From Calocera cornea HHB12733 (Eukaryota; Basidiomycota; Dacrymycetes; Dacrymycetales; Dacrymycetaceae), in the NCBI GenBank assembly GCA_001632435.1, contig KV423927.1, positions 208,490-272,489 on the forward strand: a stretch of DNA of 64,000 nucleotides, in the 5' to 3' direction. Both the position numbers and the translations under genes were made by a program. A model generated the notes under the pieces. That model saw nothing but the letters and a program-made list of their open reading frames with translations. It had not been told where the DNA came from and did no database searches. Positions 1 to 12,404 of the stretch are shown here, piece by piece (position 1 is the first letter of the stretch; every line of letters starts with the position of its first letter).

Positions 1-568
1 GATGTACCCCTGATTGTCCAGTTCCTGTTGCGGCCAGAAAGCTCAGTATGGATGCCCGCTTTCCGTGTCCACGGAGCAGCGGGGCTCACATTGCGCAGCT
101 TGTTGTCGATCGCAGAGCGCATGGTCGTGATCCGCCATTTGACCACGTTGCAAAAGCTGGAATAGTCGATATAGCAGTATCCCTTATTCATAGGCCGCTG
201 CCCTTCTCGCTGAATCTCGTTTCTGCGGTGGCTACAACGCGCGTTAGCCAGAGGCTCCAGGAAGGAGAACCGCTCCGTGCGCACACTTTGACCAGCCTGT
301 CCGCCTCCAGCTTTGCAATCACCTTCTGCACCTCCTTGGAGGGCATTCCCACCCGGTGGGCCAGCTCATCGTCCTTCACCCTGCGGAACACACCCACAAC
401 GGTCACGGTACCAGTCAGCACAACCCGTCCCTCGCCACCGCAAGCGCGCACGCACATATCCTGATGGGTCAGCTGATCGAGCACAACGACAAACTTGGAA
501 TCGTAGAACGCGCGCGAGACGTGCTGCACCAGCAGGCGCAGGACGGACTTGTCCTCCGCGGTCGCCAT
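1..568 (-). CDS. TFA1: TFIIE alpha subunit, 5' part (truncated by window edge)
   Basis: Large subunit of general transcription factor TFIIE, which recruits and stimulates TFIIH at RNA polymerase II promoters in the nucleus. Exons read on the minus strand are 568-456, 380-285, 222-90 and 24-1; the gene runs off the left edge. The start ATG at 568 gives MATAEDKSVLRLLVQHV. Joining the exons restores the N-terminal winged helix of the family: LTHQD-MVKDDELAHRVGM, then KEVQKVIAKLEADRLVKV, then a NKGYCYIDYSSF strand and LRNELDNQGYI just before where the zinc ribbon should begin. Introns are 75, 62 and 65 nt with GT-AG ends. The zinc ribbon and the acidic C-terminus lie outside the window, so completeness cannot be judged. 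Recognition rests on this pattern in the TFIIE-alpha family. Confidence 0.88.
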
Positions 569-877
569 GCATGGGTATATGGATCGGGTGGTCGTACGAG
601 GCAAGACTGAGCCGCCGCTCTTGCCACCCCAGACGGTCCCTTGAATGCTTACGTGAGCACCCATTGCTTCCGTAGGCAGCTGAAAGGAAGGCAAAAGGAA
701 GCCTCGCAGCCCGCGGGGTACGACCGGTTCTGATCTGCTGGAAGGGGTGCCCTTGTTACGTCGCCGCCGCCATTGTCATGTTACGTATTCAGTATTCAGC
801 CCGTCATTGTGATGTTTTACAAATGCGCGAAAGAGAAACCAAAGGAAAGAGCAGTTACTAGGTCGATCACCGGTACC
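569..877. other. Intergenic: TFA1 upstream region and ATG11 3' flank
   Basis: Both neighbouring genes are on the minus strand, so this 309 bp should hold the TFA1 promoter and the ATG11 3' end. I see no gene, RNA or clear TATA box in it. Confidence 0.6.
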
Positions 878-3800
878 TCAGGCACGGCTAAATCGCTTGA
901 GCAGATCCGCCGCTCCCGAGACCTCCCTCCTCTCTGTCGGCGTCGACACGCCCTGGCCCTGCGATTGCGACGTCGCCACGGTGCTCGCGGTGCGCTTCCT
1001 CCCGAACGTCGCACCGAAGTTGGCGATGGCTGCAAAGGCGCTCTGGCCGGTGCTCGGGGAGGAGGCGTGCGTCAGCCTTCGCGCTGATTCGATCGCCGCT
1101 GCACCGAAGGATTCCGCTGGGGACGGTGTGCCCGGTTCGACCGGTGTGGTCGTCTGCATCAGGGCTGTAGTCGCTGCCGCCTTTCCCGAGGGTGAAGAGG
1201 AAAGCGACGGTCCTAGAAAGGGCCTGCCGCGGTTCGAGGAGAAGCTGCCCCGGTTGGACCGCGCGGGCGTCTCGGACCTCGACGGCATCTTGGGCGAGGT
1301 GGGGTGGATCATGTCGGCTTCGGTGATTAAGGTATGCTGCGTCGAAGCTGGCACCGCGAGATGCGGTGCGGTAAAGGGTATTCCGGACGGGGGTGTGGGC
1401 GCAAAGTCCTCCGACTCTGACTCGGGTATCGTGGGGAACTCGTGGTGCTGCGAGTTTGCCAATGCTGTTGCTGGACTGTCGGACGAGAGGGTAGGCGAGA
1501 AGGGGGACGGTGCGGGCTCTTCGCGAGCAAGCAGGGGAACGAAGGGCTGGGAGAAGGTCCGGCTGAGGGGAGAAGGCCGCTGCGGGATGATGGGAGAGAC
1601 GGGAGCCGGCGGGGACGGTTCAGGGTCGGCGACAGCTCGGGGTGCAGTGGAGCCGGACATCGACGCTAGCATGCTTGTGCTCATGCCGCCATTGCTGTCT
1701 GTCGAGCGACTGGCTGACAATGACGTCTTCCTGCGAGTCGCAGGGTCCGGCGCCGTCAGATTGACGAGCTCCACTTCGAGCATGTGATACTTGAGGCCGT
1801 CAACTAAGCTGTACGGATTGCTTGCGGAATCCTATCATCAAAGAAGTGAGGGATGCAGGCTTGTCCAACAATAGTGGAACATACCTGGCTATCGGCGACG
1901 CATTCGCGAATAGCCGTGATCCTGGCCACCAGCCAGTCCCTCCCCTCCAGCGCACGATCGACGCCCCTGCTCTGGTCCAAGAAGTAATGCGGGAAGCCGA
2001 CGTTGAACGCCGCCCAGGGCTTGGCGACGTTGTTCCTGGTTGGCAGGAACAGGGCCAGGTCGCCCTTTGCAAAGTTGCGGTATGATATCCGGCCCTTTGC
2101 GCGATCGCGGTACTCGCGCGTGTTCTTCTGCCAGCGGCGGATCGTGGAGCCCGTCTTGAGGACCGCATCGGAGAAGGCGGCGAGGGGGAAGGAGCGCAGT
2201 GCCGACAGCGCCGAGGCAGCGTCGGAGGCGTCGATAGGCGGGAACTGGACCTGCGTGGGCGGGGGCTGCTTGCTCGGCGGGGTCGTGCCGAGGTCGCCGT
2301 TCGGAAAGCGGCCTACGACGTTGCTGGCCTGGACGGCGGTCATGAGCTTGGCGCACGCATCGCGGTACGCGACAGCGACGCCAACGACCTCGGCGAGGAT
2401 GGTCTCGCGCTCCTGCCAGCGGGCCTTGTCCGTCTCCCACTCCTCGCTCGCGCGGTGGGCCTCGTCGCGCTCCTGCTCCTGCTCCCTAAGCCTTCGGCGC
2501 GCCTCCTCCAGATCAGCGCGCTCGACCTCCTCCCTCCCCCTGACCTCCTTCAGCTCCCCCTCGAGGGCCTCGACCTTCGCCGTAAGCTCAAAGTACTGCC
2601 TCTCGAGCACGGCGCGGTCTCCGTCGGCCTCGGCACGCTGGTCCCGCAGCCTCCGCTCCGCATCGCTCGCAACCTGCTTCAGCAGCCGCTCCTTCTCCAT
2701 GCTCGCCTCGGTGAGCGCCTCGCTGGCCTTCTGCCCCTCCCTGCGCGCCTCCTCGATCCGCATCTCGAGATCCTCGCCGCGCCCGCGCGCCTGCTCAAGC
2801 TCGCGCAGCATCTCGGCCTGCGCATGCAGGAGCTTGCCCGCCTGCGCCGCACTCTCCTCCTGCAGCGCGCGCACGCGCTCGAACTCCTCCCGGGCGTGCA
2901 GCAGCTCAGTCCGGAGCGCCTCCATCTCGCCCGTCTGGGCCGTCCCCTCCCCGAGTGCCTGCTCGAGCTGCGCGCTCTTATGGGCCAGATCAGCGCGGAG
3001 CTCCGCATGCCTCCTCTCGAGCGTCTGGCGCACACTCCGGTCGCTCTCCGCCAGGCTCCGCGCGCTCCTCAGCTCCCCCTCGGCCCGCTCCGCCCGAGCC
3101 CGCAGCTCGTCCCCCTGCGCCTGGGCAAGCGTCAGCTCCGCGCGCAGCGCAGCCAGCTCGTCCGCGAGCGCCTCCCGCTCCCTGTCCCGCCCGGCAGCAG
3201 CCTCCCCCTGCGCGCGCTTCAGCTCCCGCAGCTCGTCCAGCGCCTCCCGGTACCCCGACACGTCCGACCCGGTGCGCGCGCGCGCCTTGGCACCCGGAGC
3301 GCCCCACGTCGAGCAGAGCAGGGAGCGCTCAGCGAGCCTGTCGAAGCCCTCCTCGAGCCCCTCCATCCGCGCGAGCTGCTTCTCCAGCGCCAGCCGCGCC
3401 TCCGTAGCCGGGTGCACGCGCTCCTCCCCCTCCCCCTCCCCGCCGTCCTCCTGCAAGAGCCCGGCATACCCCACCCCGCGCACCGGCTCCGGCCAGGGCA
3501 CCGCCTCGAGCTCCCTGACGAGCTGCATGACCGCGTCCACGTCCGCCCGGCTCAACTGCCACTCGCCCTCCCCCGCGCCCAGCACCGTGATCTCCAGGCT
3601 CGGCACGGCGTCCTCGGGCGGCTCCAGGCCGCGCAGCTCGAAGGGCAGCACGCCTGCCGTGTCGGCGCGGAACTGCTGGCGGCGCCGGTGCTCGCGCGCG
3701 GTCAGCTTGTGCATCAGCTCCCCCGCGGCCTTGCACCGCGCGTGGAAGAAGCGCTTGAACTCCCGTCGCCGGACCACCTCGAGCACCGTCGCGCCGTACG

Positions 3801-5281
3801 CGAAGAGCGCGCGGTGCACGCGCTGCAGGTGGGCGAAGCCCGCGCCGCCCGGGCTCGTTGGCAGCCCGTGGCCGGAGGAGGAGAGGCTGTTGAGCCGCAG
3901 GGAGTGCTCGAGGGACTTGAGCAGGGGCGGGAGCTGCGAGATGGACGATTGGAGCGAGGAGACGAGCCGCAGCGTCTGGACGGTCGTGCCCGTCGAGGCG
4001 TTCTTGAGCGTGATGGTGAGGCGCAGCTCGGCCCGGATCGACTCGTCGAGGTCGCGCAGCTCTGGGAACAGCCGCTTAGCCCCGCTGTGCAACGGCTCGA
4101 AGAGTCAGAACAGAACGATGGCTTACCGCGCATGACCGCGTCCCGCTCCTCCCACTCCAGCTCCGTCTCGGGCTCCTCGTCTATCCCGCTCATCAGCGCC
4201 CTCGTAACAAGATCTGATAAAGCCAGGCAGACCCACCCGAGTGCGCCTCCACAAGCTGCTGCACCCTCGTGAGCGCGGCGGTCGCGCGCTCGTACGCGCG
4301 CTCCGCTTCCCTGGGCCTGCTCCGTCGTCAGCCTGCTGATCCCAGTGCCCACTTCCACTCCCACTCCCACTCCCAGCAACCCGGCCGCCAAGCTTCAGAG
4401 CAGAGCAGTAAGATGGCACCACTCACACAAGTTCCTCCGCGGCGCGCCTGGCCCTGTCCGCGCCCTCCCTGAGCTCCCGCTCGCGCCTCCTGACCTCGGC
4501 CCAGCGGCCCGCCAGCTCGGCCCACACGCTCTCACACTGCGCGCGGACGACCTGCATGCGCTGTGGGTTGACAAAGTCCGCGAGGGTGTCGCGGCCCTTG
4601 TGCCACCGCTGCTGGGCCATCCGGCGCACTTCTTGGGCGATCGGCACGCGCGCGTTGAGCGCCATGGACAGCGGGTGCGAGGAGAGGAGGCGCTGTTGCG
4701 CGTGCAGGGCGCGGGCTGCGAGCGGGGAGAAGGAGGCGAGGGCGGAGAGGAGGTTGCCGAGGTGGGTTTGGAGCGTGCTGTGCGCGAGGAGGAGGGCGCG
4801 CTGCTGGATGGTGAAGGAGGGGAGGAGCGAGGAGAGCGAGGCGTGGTGCGACTGCGCGGGCGGGAGGTAGGACGACGGACGGGTGTAGGTCGCTGTCTCT
4901 GTGGAAGAGGCAGTCAGGGCTTGCCGACAGTGTACATATGCAGCAATGGGAGAGCGCACCGCGTATCGCGGGCTCCTCGAGCGCGTCTGTGCGCAGCTCG
5001 AGCGCGCCCAGCCCCTCCCCGCGCATCACCCCCAGATCATACACCCACACCTCCTCCCCCTCCCCCTCCCCCTCCCCGTCTCCCGCCTCCTCCCCCGCCC
5101 GCGAATAGTCCTCGCGCGGCCTGAGCACCTCTCCGTTCCCCAGCAGGGCGAGCACGTCGGCCGGCTGGCGGATGCCGAGCAGCTGGGCGAGGAAGGCGTG
5201 GAGGTCGTGTGCCCTCTGCGCCTCGTGCAGCGGGGTGGGGTGTGAGTAGGTGCCGCCCGTCTCGGCCCGGTGGATGATCAT
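878..5281 (-). CDS. ATG11: Autophagy scaffold protein Atg11
   Basis: Scaffold for selective autophagy that links cargo receptors to the Atg1 kinase complex at the phagophore assembly site. Exons: 5281-4960, 4898-4427, 4310-4237, 4180-4127, 4061-1885, 1831-878; 1350 residues. The N-terminus ([14 protein letters not shown]) looks like the ubiquitin-fold start of the Atg11/FIP200 family. Residues about 310-900 are a long Glu/Arg/Ala-rich coiled coil. The diagnostic C-terminal Atg11 domain lies at about 965-1055: [33 protein letters not shown] and, across the last intron, [18 protein letters not shown] Ser/Pro/Thr-rich tail of about 295 residues follows. Two splice choices, the introns at 4181-4236 and 4062-4126, were fixed by phase and could shift by a few codons. 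It is divergent from the ELYS-like gene across 258 bp. Confidence 0.9.
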
Positions 5282-5539
5282 CCTGTCCTGTCCTGGTTTG
5301 CCTGCTCGTCTCCTTCCTGTGAGGTGCCTCGGTAGGCAGGGGCAGGCGCAGTCGCTGCTCTCCTAAGTGGCGCCCCGCTCGCCACCGCGGTCGCCACTGG
5401 CTGTGGCACGTGGGAATAGTTCCGTGCCAGCCCAAAGCGTGTTCTGCCCCTGCCCGTGGTTGTGCGCCTAACGCGTCCATCCGTCCCATCCCGCGTCCAT
5501 CTCTCTCAGCGCACGCCGTCACGGGCGTTCTTGCGTGCT

Positions 5540-8036
5540 ATGGCCGTACGCGCCCGTCTCCCCCATCCCTACCAGCCAAGCAGCACTGACACCCGGCCCT
5601 GCCCACCGCAGTACCGGCCCCTCTTCCCCGCCACCGCCCCCGCCCCCGCCCCCGCCCTCCTCGCCCGCATCACCACCACCCGCGCCCGCCTCCCCCCGCC
5701 CCACAACCTCCTCATCGACCGCCTCCTCGCCCTCGCACACATACCCCTCCCATACCCGCCCACAGACACCCACGCCCTCGACCTCCTCCTCGCCGCAGTC
5801 GACGCGTGCCCCTTCGACACCCTCAAGCGCGACTGTCTCGTTTACTACTTGCTCAAAGACCTCGACTTTGACGAACAAGCAGTCGACGCCGCCTCCCGCG
5901 CGCTGTACAAAACCACCCAAGGTTCCTCGCACGCGGGCGAGGACGAGGGCGAGGCGATGGCCGAAGCGGAAGGAGAAGGAGAAGACGAGGACGAAGACGA
6001 AGTGGAGGACCTCGTCGTCCCCACGCCCGCCGAGGAGTTCGCGAGCGCGCGGCGCATCCCCGTCGCCTACCGGATGGGGCTGAACGCCTTCTGGGCGCTG
6101 GACCACGGGCTGCCTGGGGTGCGTGCTCCGTTTCTCCTGCTCCGTCTGCTTTGTCCCGCCTGCGTTCTACACCCCTACTGGGAGAGCGACTGGGACGGAT
6201 GTATGCGGCCATACTGACGGCCTCTCCCAGCGCGCCCTAACGTACCTGACCGACCCTCGGTACGCGCTGGACCCGACGCTGACGCTTCCCATCCTGTCCT
6301 TCCTCTCCCCCTCCTCCCTCCCCGCGCCCCCCTCCTCCCTCCCCGCGCCGAGCCCCTCCCCCTCCGGCCTCCTCCCGAGCGAGCTAATCTCCTCGAAGCT
6401 CACCCTGAGGTTCCTGCGCGCCTGCCGCCCGGCGCTCGACACCTGGGAGGGCACCGAACACAAGCTCGTCGCGCTCGCTGCGCACGATCTGGCCGCCGCG
6501 TGGGTCTTCGTCAGGGAGCTTGGCCAGGGCGCCGGGCGCGAGGTCGTCCACTGGGGCGACGGCAGTGCGGACACGGCCCTGGAGCTGCCTGAGCGCGCGG
6601 CGAAGCGGCTCATCGAGTGGTGTTTTATCCGTGCGCTTTCTTCCCCCCCCCCATTCCATCCCTGCATCGCACTAACACCCATCCCCACGCACAGCCCGCC
6701 CACGCCCAACGCCCATCCGCGCCCTCCTCTCCCTCCCCCTCCCCCCGCTGGCCCTCCCGCTCCTCACCGCCCTATCCCTCACGCCACCCCCGAGCTTCCC
6801 CCCCACCAGCCTGCCGATCCTGCACACCCTGCTCCACACCCGCCTCATCCAAGCAGGGCACTACGCCCGCGCCGCCTCGCTCGACTCGCAGTTCGCCCAG
6901 GTCCTCTCCCAGCGCGGTGTCGCGGACCGCATGAGCGCGGAGAGCGCAAAGGTCGCGGGCGACGCCGCGCGCGGCCGCAAGATCGCCGTCGCGCGCGTGG
7001 CCAAGGCGCTGCCGAGGCCGCAAAGGGAGCTGATCGAGCTCGCAAACGCAAAGGTCGTCATCGACATCCCGCCGCCTCTTTCGAACAAGGACAGTGTCAC
7101 CAGCAGCAACGGCGGCGCTGCGGAGCAGGAGGGAGAGAGGGGCATGTTGGTGCAAGAGCACGAGCAGGAAGAGAGGCCGGAACCGCTCAGCTCGTCCTTG
7201 AGCATGCCCTTCAACGGCACCCCGCAGCGTCCTGCCAACCGGCCGCCAACGAACGGCACCGGTACTGGTACCGGCCCATCCGCCCCCACCCCGGCCAGCA
7301 ACAACAACAACAAAAGGGCCACGCCAGCCGCCTACGGCCGCGCAGGCGCAGGCGCAGGCAGCAACCCCCCCGGGCTGGGCCAGCGAGCCCCCGCCCCGCC
7401 CATGCCGACCAAGCCCCGTCTGCCCCCGATCGTCCCCTTCGGCCGCAGGCCGCTCGTCCGCGGCAGTCCGCCCGGTCCCGCTCAGGCTCAGGCTCAGGGG
7501 GGGAAGGCGGTCGACAGGCCCTCCCCGGTCCACGCGCAGCAGATGGCCGCGCTCCAGGCTCATGCGCAAAAGCTGCTGGAGCAGTCCCGGCCGCCTGCGG
7601 CTCCGCCCGCCCAGGCCCAAGGCTACCCGCAACCCTCGGCCTACCTCCGCCCCCCCGCCTCCGCCTCGGCGGCGCTCGACGTCTCCCGGCTGGGCGCGCA
7701 GCCGCAGTCTGCGCAAGCGCTCAGCGCGCGCGAGCTGCTCAAGCGCCAGCGGGAGATCGCCAGGCGGGAGAGGGAACGGGAGGGCATGGAGCGCGTGTGG
7801 GAGGACACGTTTGGCGCTGCTTTGGCGGCCGAGGGCGGGGCCGGGAGGGAGCGGTTGGCGAAGGGCATGCGGCAGGAGGAGGAGACGGAACGGGAGGAGG
7901 GGCCGAGGAAGAGGGGAAGGCGCACGGGCGCCAAGGCCCAGGCCCAGGCCCAGGAGCAGGAGCAGGAGCGGGTGGACGAGGACAGGCTCACTTCTGTCGA
8001 AGGCTCCGTCGGGGACGACCACGACCGCGACCCTGC

Positions 8037-8069
<33 letters not shown>

Positions 8070-8751
8070 TGAGGAAGCGCACCCCACCAAGCCGCCCAAG
8101 CGCAAGTCCACGGCCGGCAAGCGCGCGCGCACGCCCACCACCACCCCGCGGCGCCGGACCCGTGCGCGCGCTTCCGAGGAGGTGCCGCCCGTCCCCGCGC
8201 TGCCTGATGCAGACGCGTCGCACGACGTGCACGAGGAGGACGAGCCCAAGCTGCCCGGCGCGTTCGAGCCCTCTACTGCCGCGCCCCCCGAGGCCCCAAG
8301 CAGGGGGAAGAAGCGCCCCGCACCCGTCTCCCCCGCTGCGCCGGAGGACGTCGAAACCCCCCGCGCGACACGCCGCAAGACGCGGGCGACGTCGGCGCTG
8401 TCCGAGGACCTGCCCGCTACGCCCTCTTCGGCGGCGAGGAGGCGCACGACGCGCCGGGGCGCGTCGGAGGACCCGGAGGCGCTCAGCACGCCCGCGCGCG
8501 CGCTGAGGCGGAGCCACAGGCTCGACGCGAGCCACCTCCTCCAGGAGGGCGTCCCGCCCGTGCCGGCTATGCCGACCAGTGCGAGCATGGGCAGCCTGAG
8601 CTCGCTCAGTGCGGTCAAGACGCCTAGGGCGAGCAAGAGCCGCGCTGCTGCTGCTGCTGCTGTGGCGGGTGGGGCGACCCCGGGGAGGACCCCGGGGAAG
8701 AGGAGGGGGTATAGGGCTGAGAGCGTGGGCACAGAGGAAGGCGATGACTGA
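5540..8751 (+). CDS. ELYS-like nucleoporin / nuclear pore assembly factor
   Basis: Exons 5540-6118, 6231-6621 and 6695-8751 give 1008 residues. The N-terminal half matches the ELYS-like helical domain (PF13934) of fungal nuclear pore proteins: DTLKRDCLVYYLLKDLDF, AYRMGLNAFWALDHG, then RALTYLTDPRYALDP and RLIEW. An acidic stretch near residues 137-160 interrupts it. The C-terminal half is low-complexity, Pro/Ala-rich and highly charged, with an alternating Glu-His run near nt 8040-8070. It also has basic patches (KRGRRTG; KRKSTAGKRARTPTTTPRRR) that resemble AT-hook-type DNA-binding tails, as in animal ELYS. That suggests chromatin contact during pore assembly, but this is inference. ATG 5540 was chosen over the in-frame upstream ATG 5456 because the family similarity begins close after it. 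Confidence 0.75.
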
Positions 8752-9180
8752 CCCCCCCCGTCTGCTTTGTTGCCACTTGACGAGTTGGATACCTTTTCCC
8801 AATCTCCATTTGCGCCTTAACCACCTCCTTTCTCCTTCACTTCACGATTCCCCTTTCTACAAAACCGGTGGAGTGGTCGCATCATTTCTCCTACGAACCC
8901 GGGCCACCATCAGGTATCCTGTATATACACGAATGAAAGCGCTGTTTGCACACCCACAACGCTTTTGCAATTGCAACACAGACAGACTCTTAAGAACATC
9001 CCCAGTCCTGGTACTAGTAGCAGATACCACATTTCCCCCAACCGCCATGCTCCTACTGTCCACCGGCATCAACACACAAGCCGAGCCGCCTCCTATACTT
9101 ATCTCTTTTTTTGTCCGTTTCCCGCCCGCGCGCGCAGAGATCAATGAAGAATGGTATTACGAAAAGCTGCCCCCGTTCAC
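8752..9180. other. Convergent 3' intergenic region
   Basis: Tail-to-tail gap between the ELYS-like gene (+) and SEC24 (-). It is AT-richer than its surroundings and should hold both 3' UTRs. No open frame there looks like a gene. Confidence 0.6.
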
Positions 9181-12100
9181 CTACATCCGAACGACACCGT
9201 TGAGCTCATTGTACCAGCTGTCTCCTCCCGCACCCGAACTCACCCGGTCCTTGAGTTGCGTGAGGAACTGCACATAGCTCGGCGTCTGGTCCGCGCGGTC
9301 CATGATGAGGGCGGACAGCGCCCAGAGTCGCAGCGGCGGCTCGCCATCCTCCTTGACTACGTAGAGGTGCGGCCAGTACGGCGTCCGGCGCATCTCGCGC
9401 GTTTTCGCGATCACTGCGTTCACGCGTTGGTTGAACGGGTTATCCAGGATGGGCAGGGTGGCCTGCATGGAATCATTAGCGGGTGCACCGTGAGTGTCGT
9501 GTATGCCACGAACCTTGCCACCACGCAGCTGATCGTATGCTGGGAGATCGAACACGTCCTTGACCAGCTGAGGAACAGCATCGCGGCCAACCCAAAGGAA
9601 CATGGTCTGGCCATCCTCGATCAGGTACAGACCATGGCGCTCCAGGCGCTCGCTAGTCAGGGGCAACGGAGGCGGCATGATAACGCCGTGCTCCCCGATG
9701 GTACCGCACTAGATAGGAATCAGTATCGACGCATGGACAGCCGGTGCCTGCTTACCTCTGGCGGCATGTTGTGGAGGGAATAGAAGCAGGGGTGGATATA
9801 CGGGATGAGCAGCTGCGGAGGGAGGGTGGTCAACAGGCAGTGCGCGTACGCGCGGAGGTCGCTCGGTATTTGCGCGCTGTGCCGCAGACCAACATGTTTC
9901 ATCAACCCAAGCAGAAGGATCGGGAGCAGCTTGAGGTTCTCGCTGATGGACAGCTGCGCACTCGCACCCGAGCCAGCGGCGGTCATGTTCGTCTTGTATG
10001 CGCCCAGAATGTCGCTCATCTTGTTCATCACCGCGTCGCGTGCGTCCTCGATTTTGTTGGACAGGCTGCGCTCGACGGCCTTATTCGCGAGGAGGGTGGC
10101 GATGGCCACCTGATCCGCCGAACTGTAGACCTCCGAGATGTTCTGCGTCGTTGGCAGCGCCTGGGTGACCACGCGGATCCGGCGCTCACCGAACGAGGAG
10201 GTGTGCAGCACGGCGGTCTGGAGGACGACAAACGGCTGGTTGAGCGTTTCCTCGATCTGCATCTCGATCGCGTACGACTGATCCCAGGGCACCGCGGGGA
10301 GGGCGAGCAAGTCGGTGGAGCGAACGAAGAAGTTGCCGTGGAACTGGGACATGCGCAGACCGCGCGAGGCACGCACGCGGATGACAGCCTCGAGCCCGAT
10401 TGGACTGGCAAGGAGGTTTGACAGCTCGTGCGCGAGCTTGATCGCGTCCTCCGACCGGCTCGCGTTGAACGATGGATAGAAGTAGGTCTGACCCGAGGTA
10501 TAGCGGGGGAGTCCGCTGACAGTCGCGACGTCACTGTACCCGGAGCCGGTAAGGAAGAGGTCGACAGAGACCTGGGAGCGGGAGCACTCGATCGCGAACG
10601 TCTTGTAGAAGCTCGACTGAGGCTGGAGGAGCTTGGACTCCTGCGATGTGCCGAGAAGCTTGGGGTCCTCGCGGTTCTTGAGCGCGCCGGGGCCGAGACT
10701 GGGCAGGTTGGCGGACAGGGCAATGAGCTTTCCGCCCGTGGGGCTGGCGAGCTTGAACCCGGCCTGAAGGGCAGGGCCAAAGGCCGATCCGACCGCGTGG
10801 TTGTCCTGGAACATGTCGCTCAACTTGCCGAGGAGGGTGTCGAGCGCGGAGCGCGACTCGGTCAGGTTGACGAGGATATCGGACGGCTGCGGGAGGTAGA
10901 CGTCGTCCAGGTCGCCGACGACGAGCATCCTCGACTCGGTGGAGCCCGGCTGTGCGTGAAATTAGCTGGAGATCACAGTATATGCTATCGTGTAACATAC
11001 CGGGAGGGAGAAGAAATGGAGCGTGACATCGTAGGCGATAACGGCGACTTTTGTGCGGTCGTCGACGTTGGGGAGGCGGTCGAGCGACTCGAGGATCGTC
11101 CGTGTTGCGGTGGCCACCATACCGGATTGGACGGCAGCGTAGGAGACGTCGATCAAGAATACGTAAACAGGGGGTTGTGGGGGCCGGACCTAAACAGACA
11201 TGAATATTTTCACCAAATATATGCGAGGCAACGCACCATGTACTCGGACGGTGCGATATACTCGACGGTGGCGTAGTTGAGCTCCGGCCTGGCCCACCTA
11301 TCCGCCGGCTGCCCCCTCTGTTGATCCCAATCAAATAGCTGCGGCACGTCGTTCGCGAGCCCGCACATGCAGCACTTCCACCTGTTTCCACCGTCGATGA
11401 ACGTCACGTACGGGTTGATGTACGTCCTGCAACGGCGGCAGCGCACGATCACCGTGTCGCTCACGACGGGCGGGGCGAGGTCGTCGTCTTGCTCCTTGAG
11501 CGAGCGGTAGGGCGTGAGGATGAGCGCGAACGGCAGGCGGGATTTGTTCAGCAGCGAGTGCGTGGTGGGGATCGCGTTGAGCGTGGAGCGCTGGTAGGAC
11601 GGGTCCGCGTTCGCAAACGGGTTGTTGGAGATGCACGCGCCAGGCGGGAGGCGGATCTCCGGCGGATCGGCGAGCAGCTCGCGCGGGTCGATAGGCATCC
11701 CAACGAGGTTCACCGTGTGCAGCTGGAACTGCACGTCCCTATCAGCTCCCTTCCCAACCATAGCTAAACGAAGCACTCACAGGCTTCTGGCCCTGCGGCG
11801 CACCCATTCCCATCTGCCCAAACTGGTTCGCGAGCTGGTCCACCCCGCCCTGCTGCTGTTGCTGCTGCTGGCCAGCATAGTACGCCGGCTGCTGCATCTG
11901 CGGCTGCTGGGCCGCCTGCGCCGCCGGATCGTCTGGCAACCCAGGGGTGAAGAACTGGCCTCCGGGCTGGGGGACGGGCCCCGGCTGCTGCTGTTGGGCA
12001 TAGCCATCACCCGGCGGGGGCTGGGCATACCCCATGCCCGGGTCGGCAGAAGGCGTACCCAGGTAGGCTTGCGTTTGCCCCGCCGCATACTGACGCTTGC

Positions 12101-12404
12101 GAGCAGCGTGGTGCACGCCCCCTGGCCCGCCTGCTGGAAGGGGAGAGATCGGCGCTGGTGGAGAGGCGACCGCGACGGGCGGCTCCCACTGGGTCGTTCC
12201 GGATTCTATATCTGCAGCGGACTGTCAGGCACTGGCGAGCGGTCGGACGACATGAATGCACGCACGGACAAAGTAGTACCGCTGGGCATTTTGGTCCCTG
12301 ACATCACCCGCTCGTCAGCTTTCCTCCTCGCGAAAAAGAGGGGATAAGGCGCACCAGGTCGCCTGCCAGCCCGGGGGCAGCTGCGGTTGCGGTTGGGCGG
12401 ACAT
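9181..12404 (-). CDS. SEC24: COPII coat cargo adaptor Sec24 with N-terminal WW domain
   Basis: Sec24 binds cargo and pairs with Sec23 in the COPII coat at ER exit sites. Exons: 12404-12355, 12297-12266, 12211-11781, 11728-11237, 11189-11001, 10949-9756, 9708-9514, 9462-9181; 954 residues. The first three exons splice into a WW domain at residues 9-41 ([27 protein letters not shown]), followed by a Gln/Pro-rich linker. The canonical Sec24 body follows: zinc finger with C268, C271, C290 and C293, the trunk ([17 protein letters not shown]), the beta-sandwich, helical domain ([17 protein letters not shown]) and a gelsolin-like end ([29 protein letters not shown]). The 51 nt intron at 9463-9513 is in frame and inferred from alignment to the family; without it the protein gains 17 residues. 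Exons 1 and 2 are only 50 and 32 nt. Confidence 0.93.

Noticed and set aside
2003..4272. Plus-strand open frames of 710 and 605 codons
   Set aside because: They lie exactly antisense to the large ATG11 coiled-coil exon. Their Ser/Arg- or Leu/Pro-rich composition is what GC-rich coding DNA gives when read backwards.
8038..8070. GAGCAC tandem array considered as a possible regulatory repeat
   Set aside because: It lies in frame in the ELYS-like coding sequence and simply encodes alternating Glu-His in a disordered tail.
6772..8802. Minus-strand open frame of 676 codons
   Set aside because: Antisense shadow of the low-complexity half of the ELYS-like gene, with no family resemblance.
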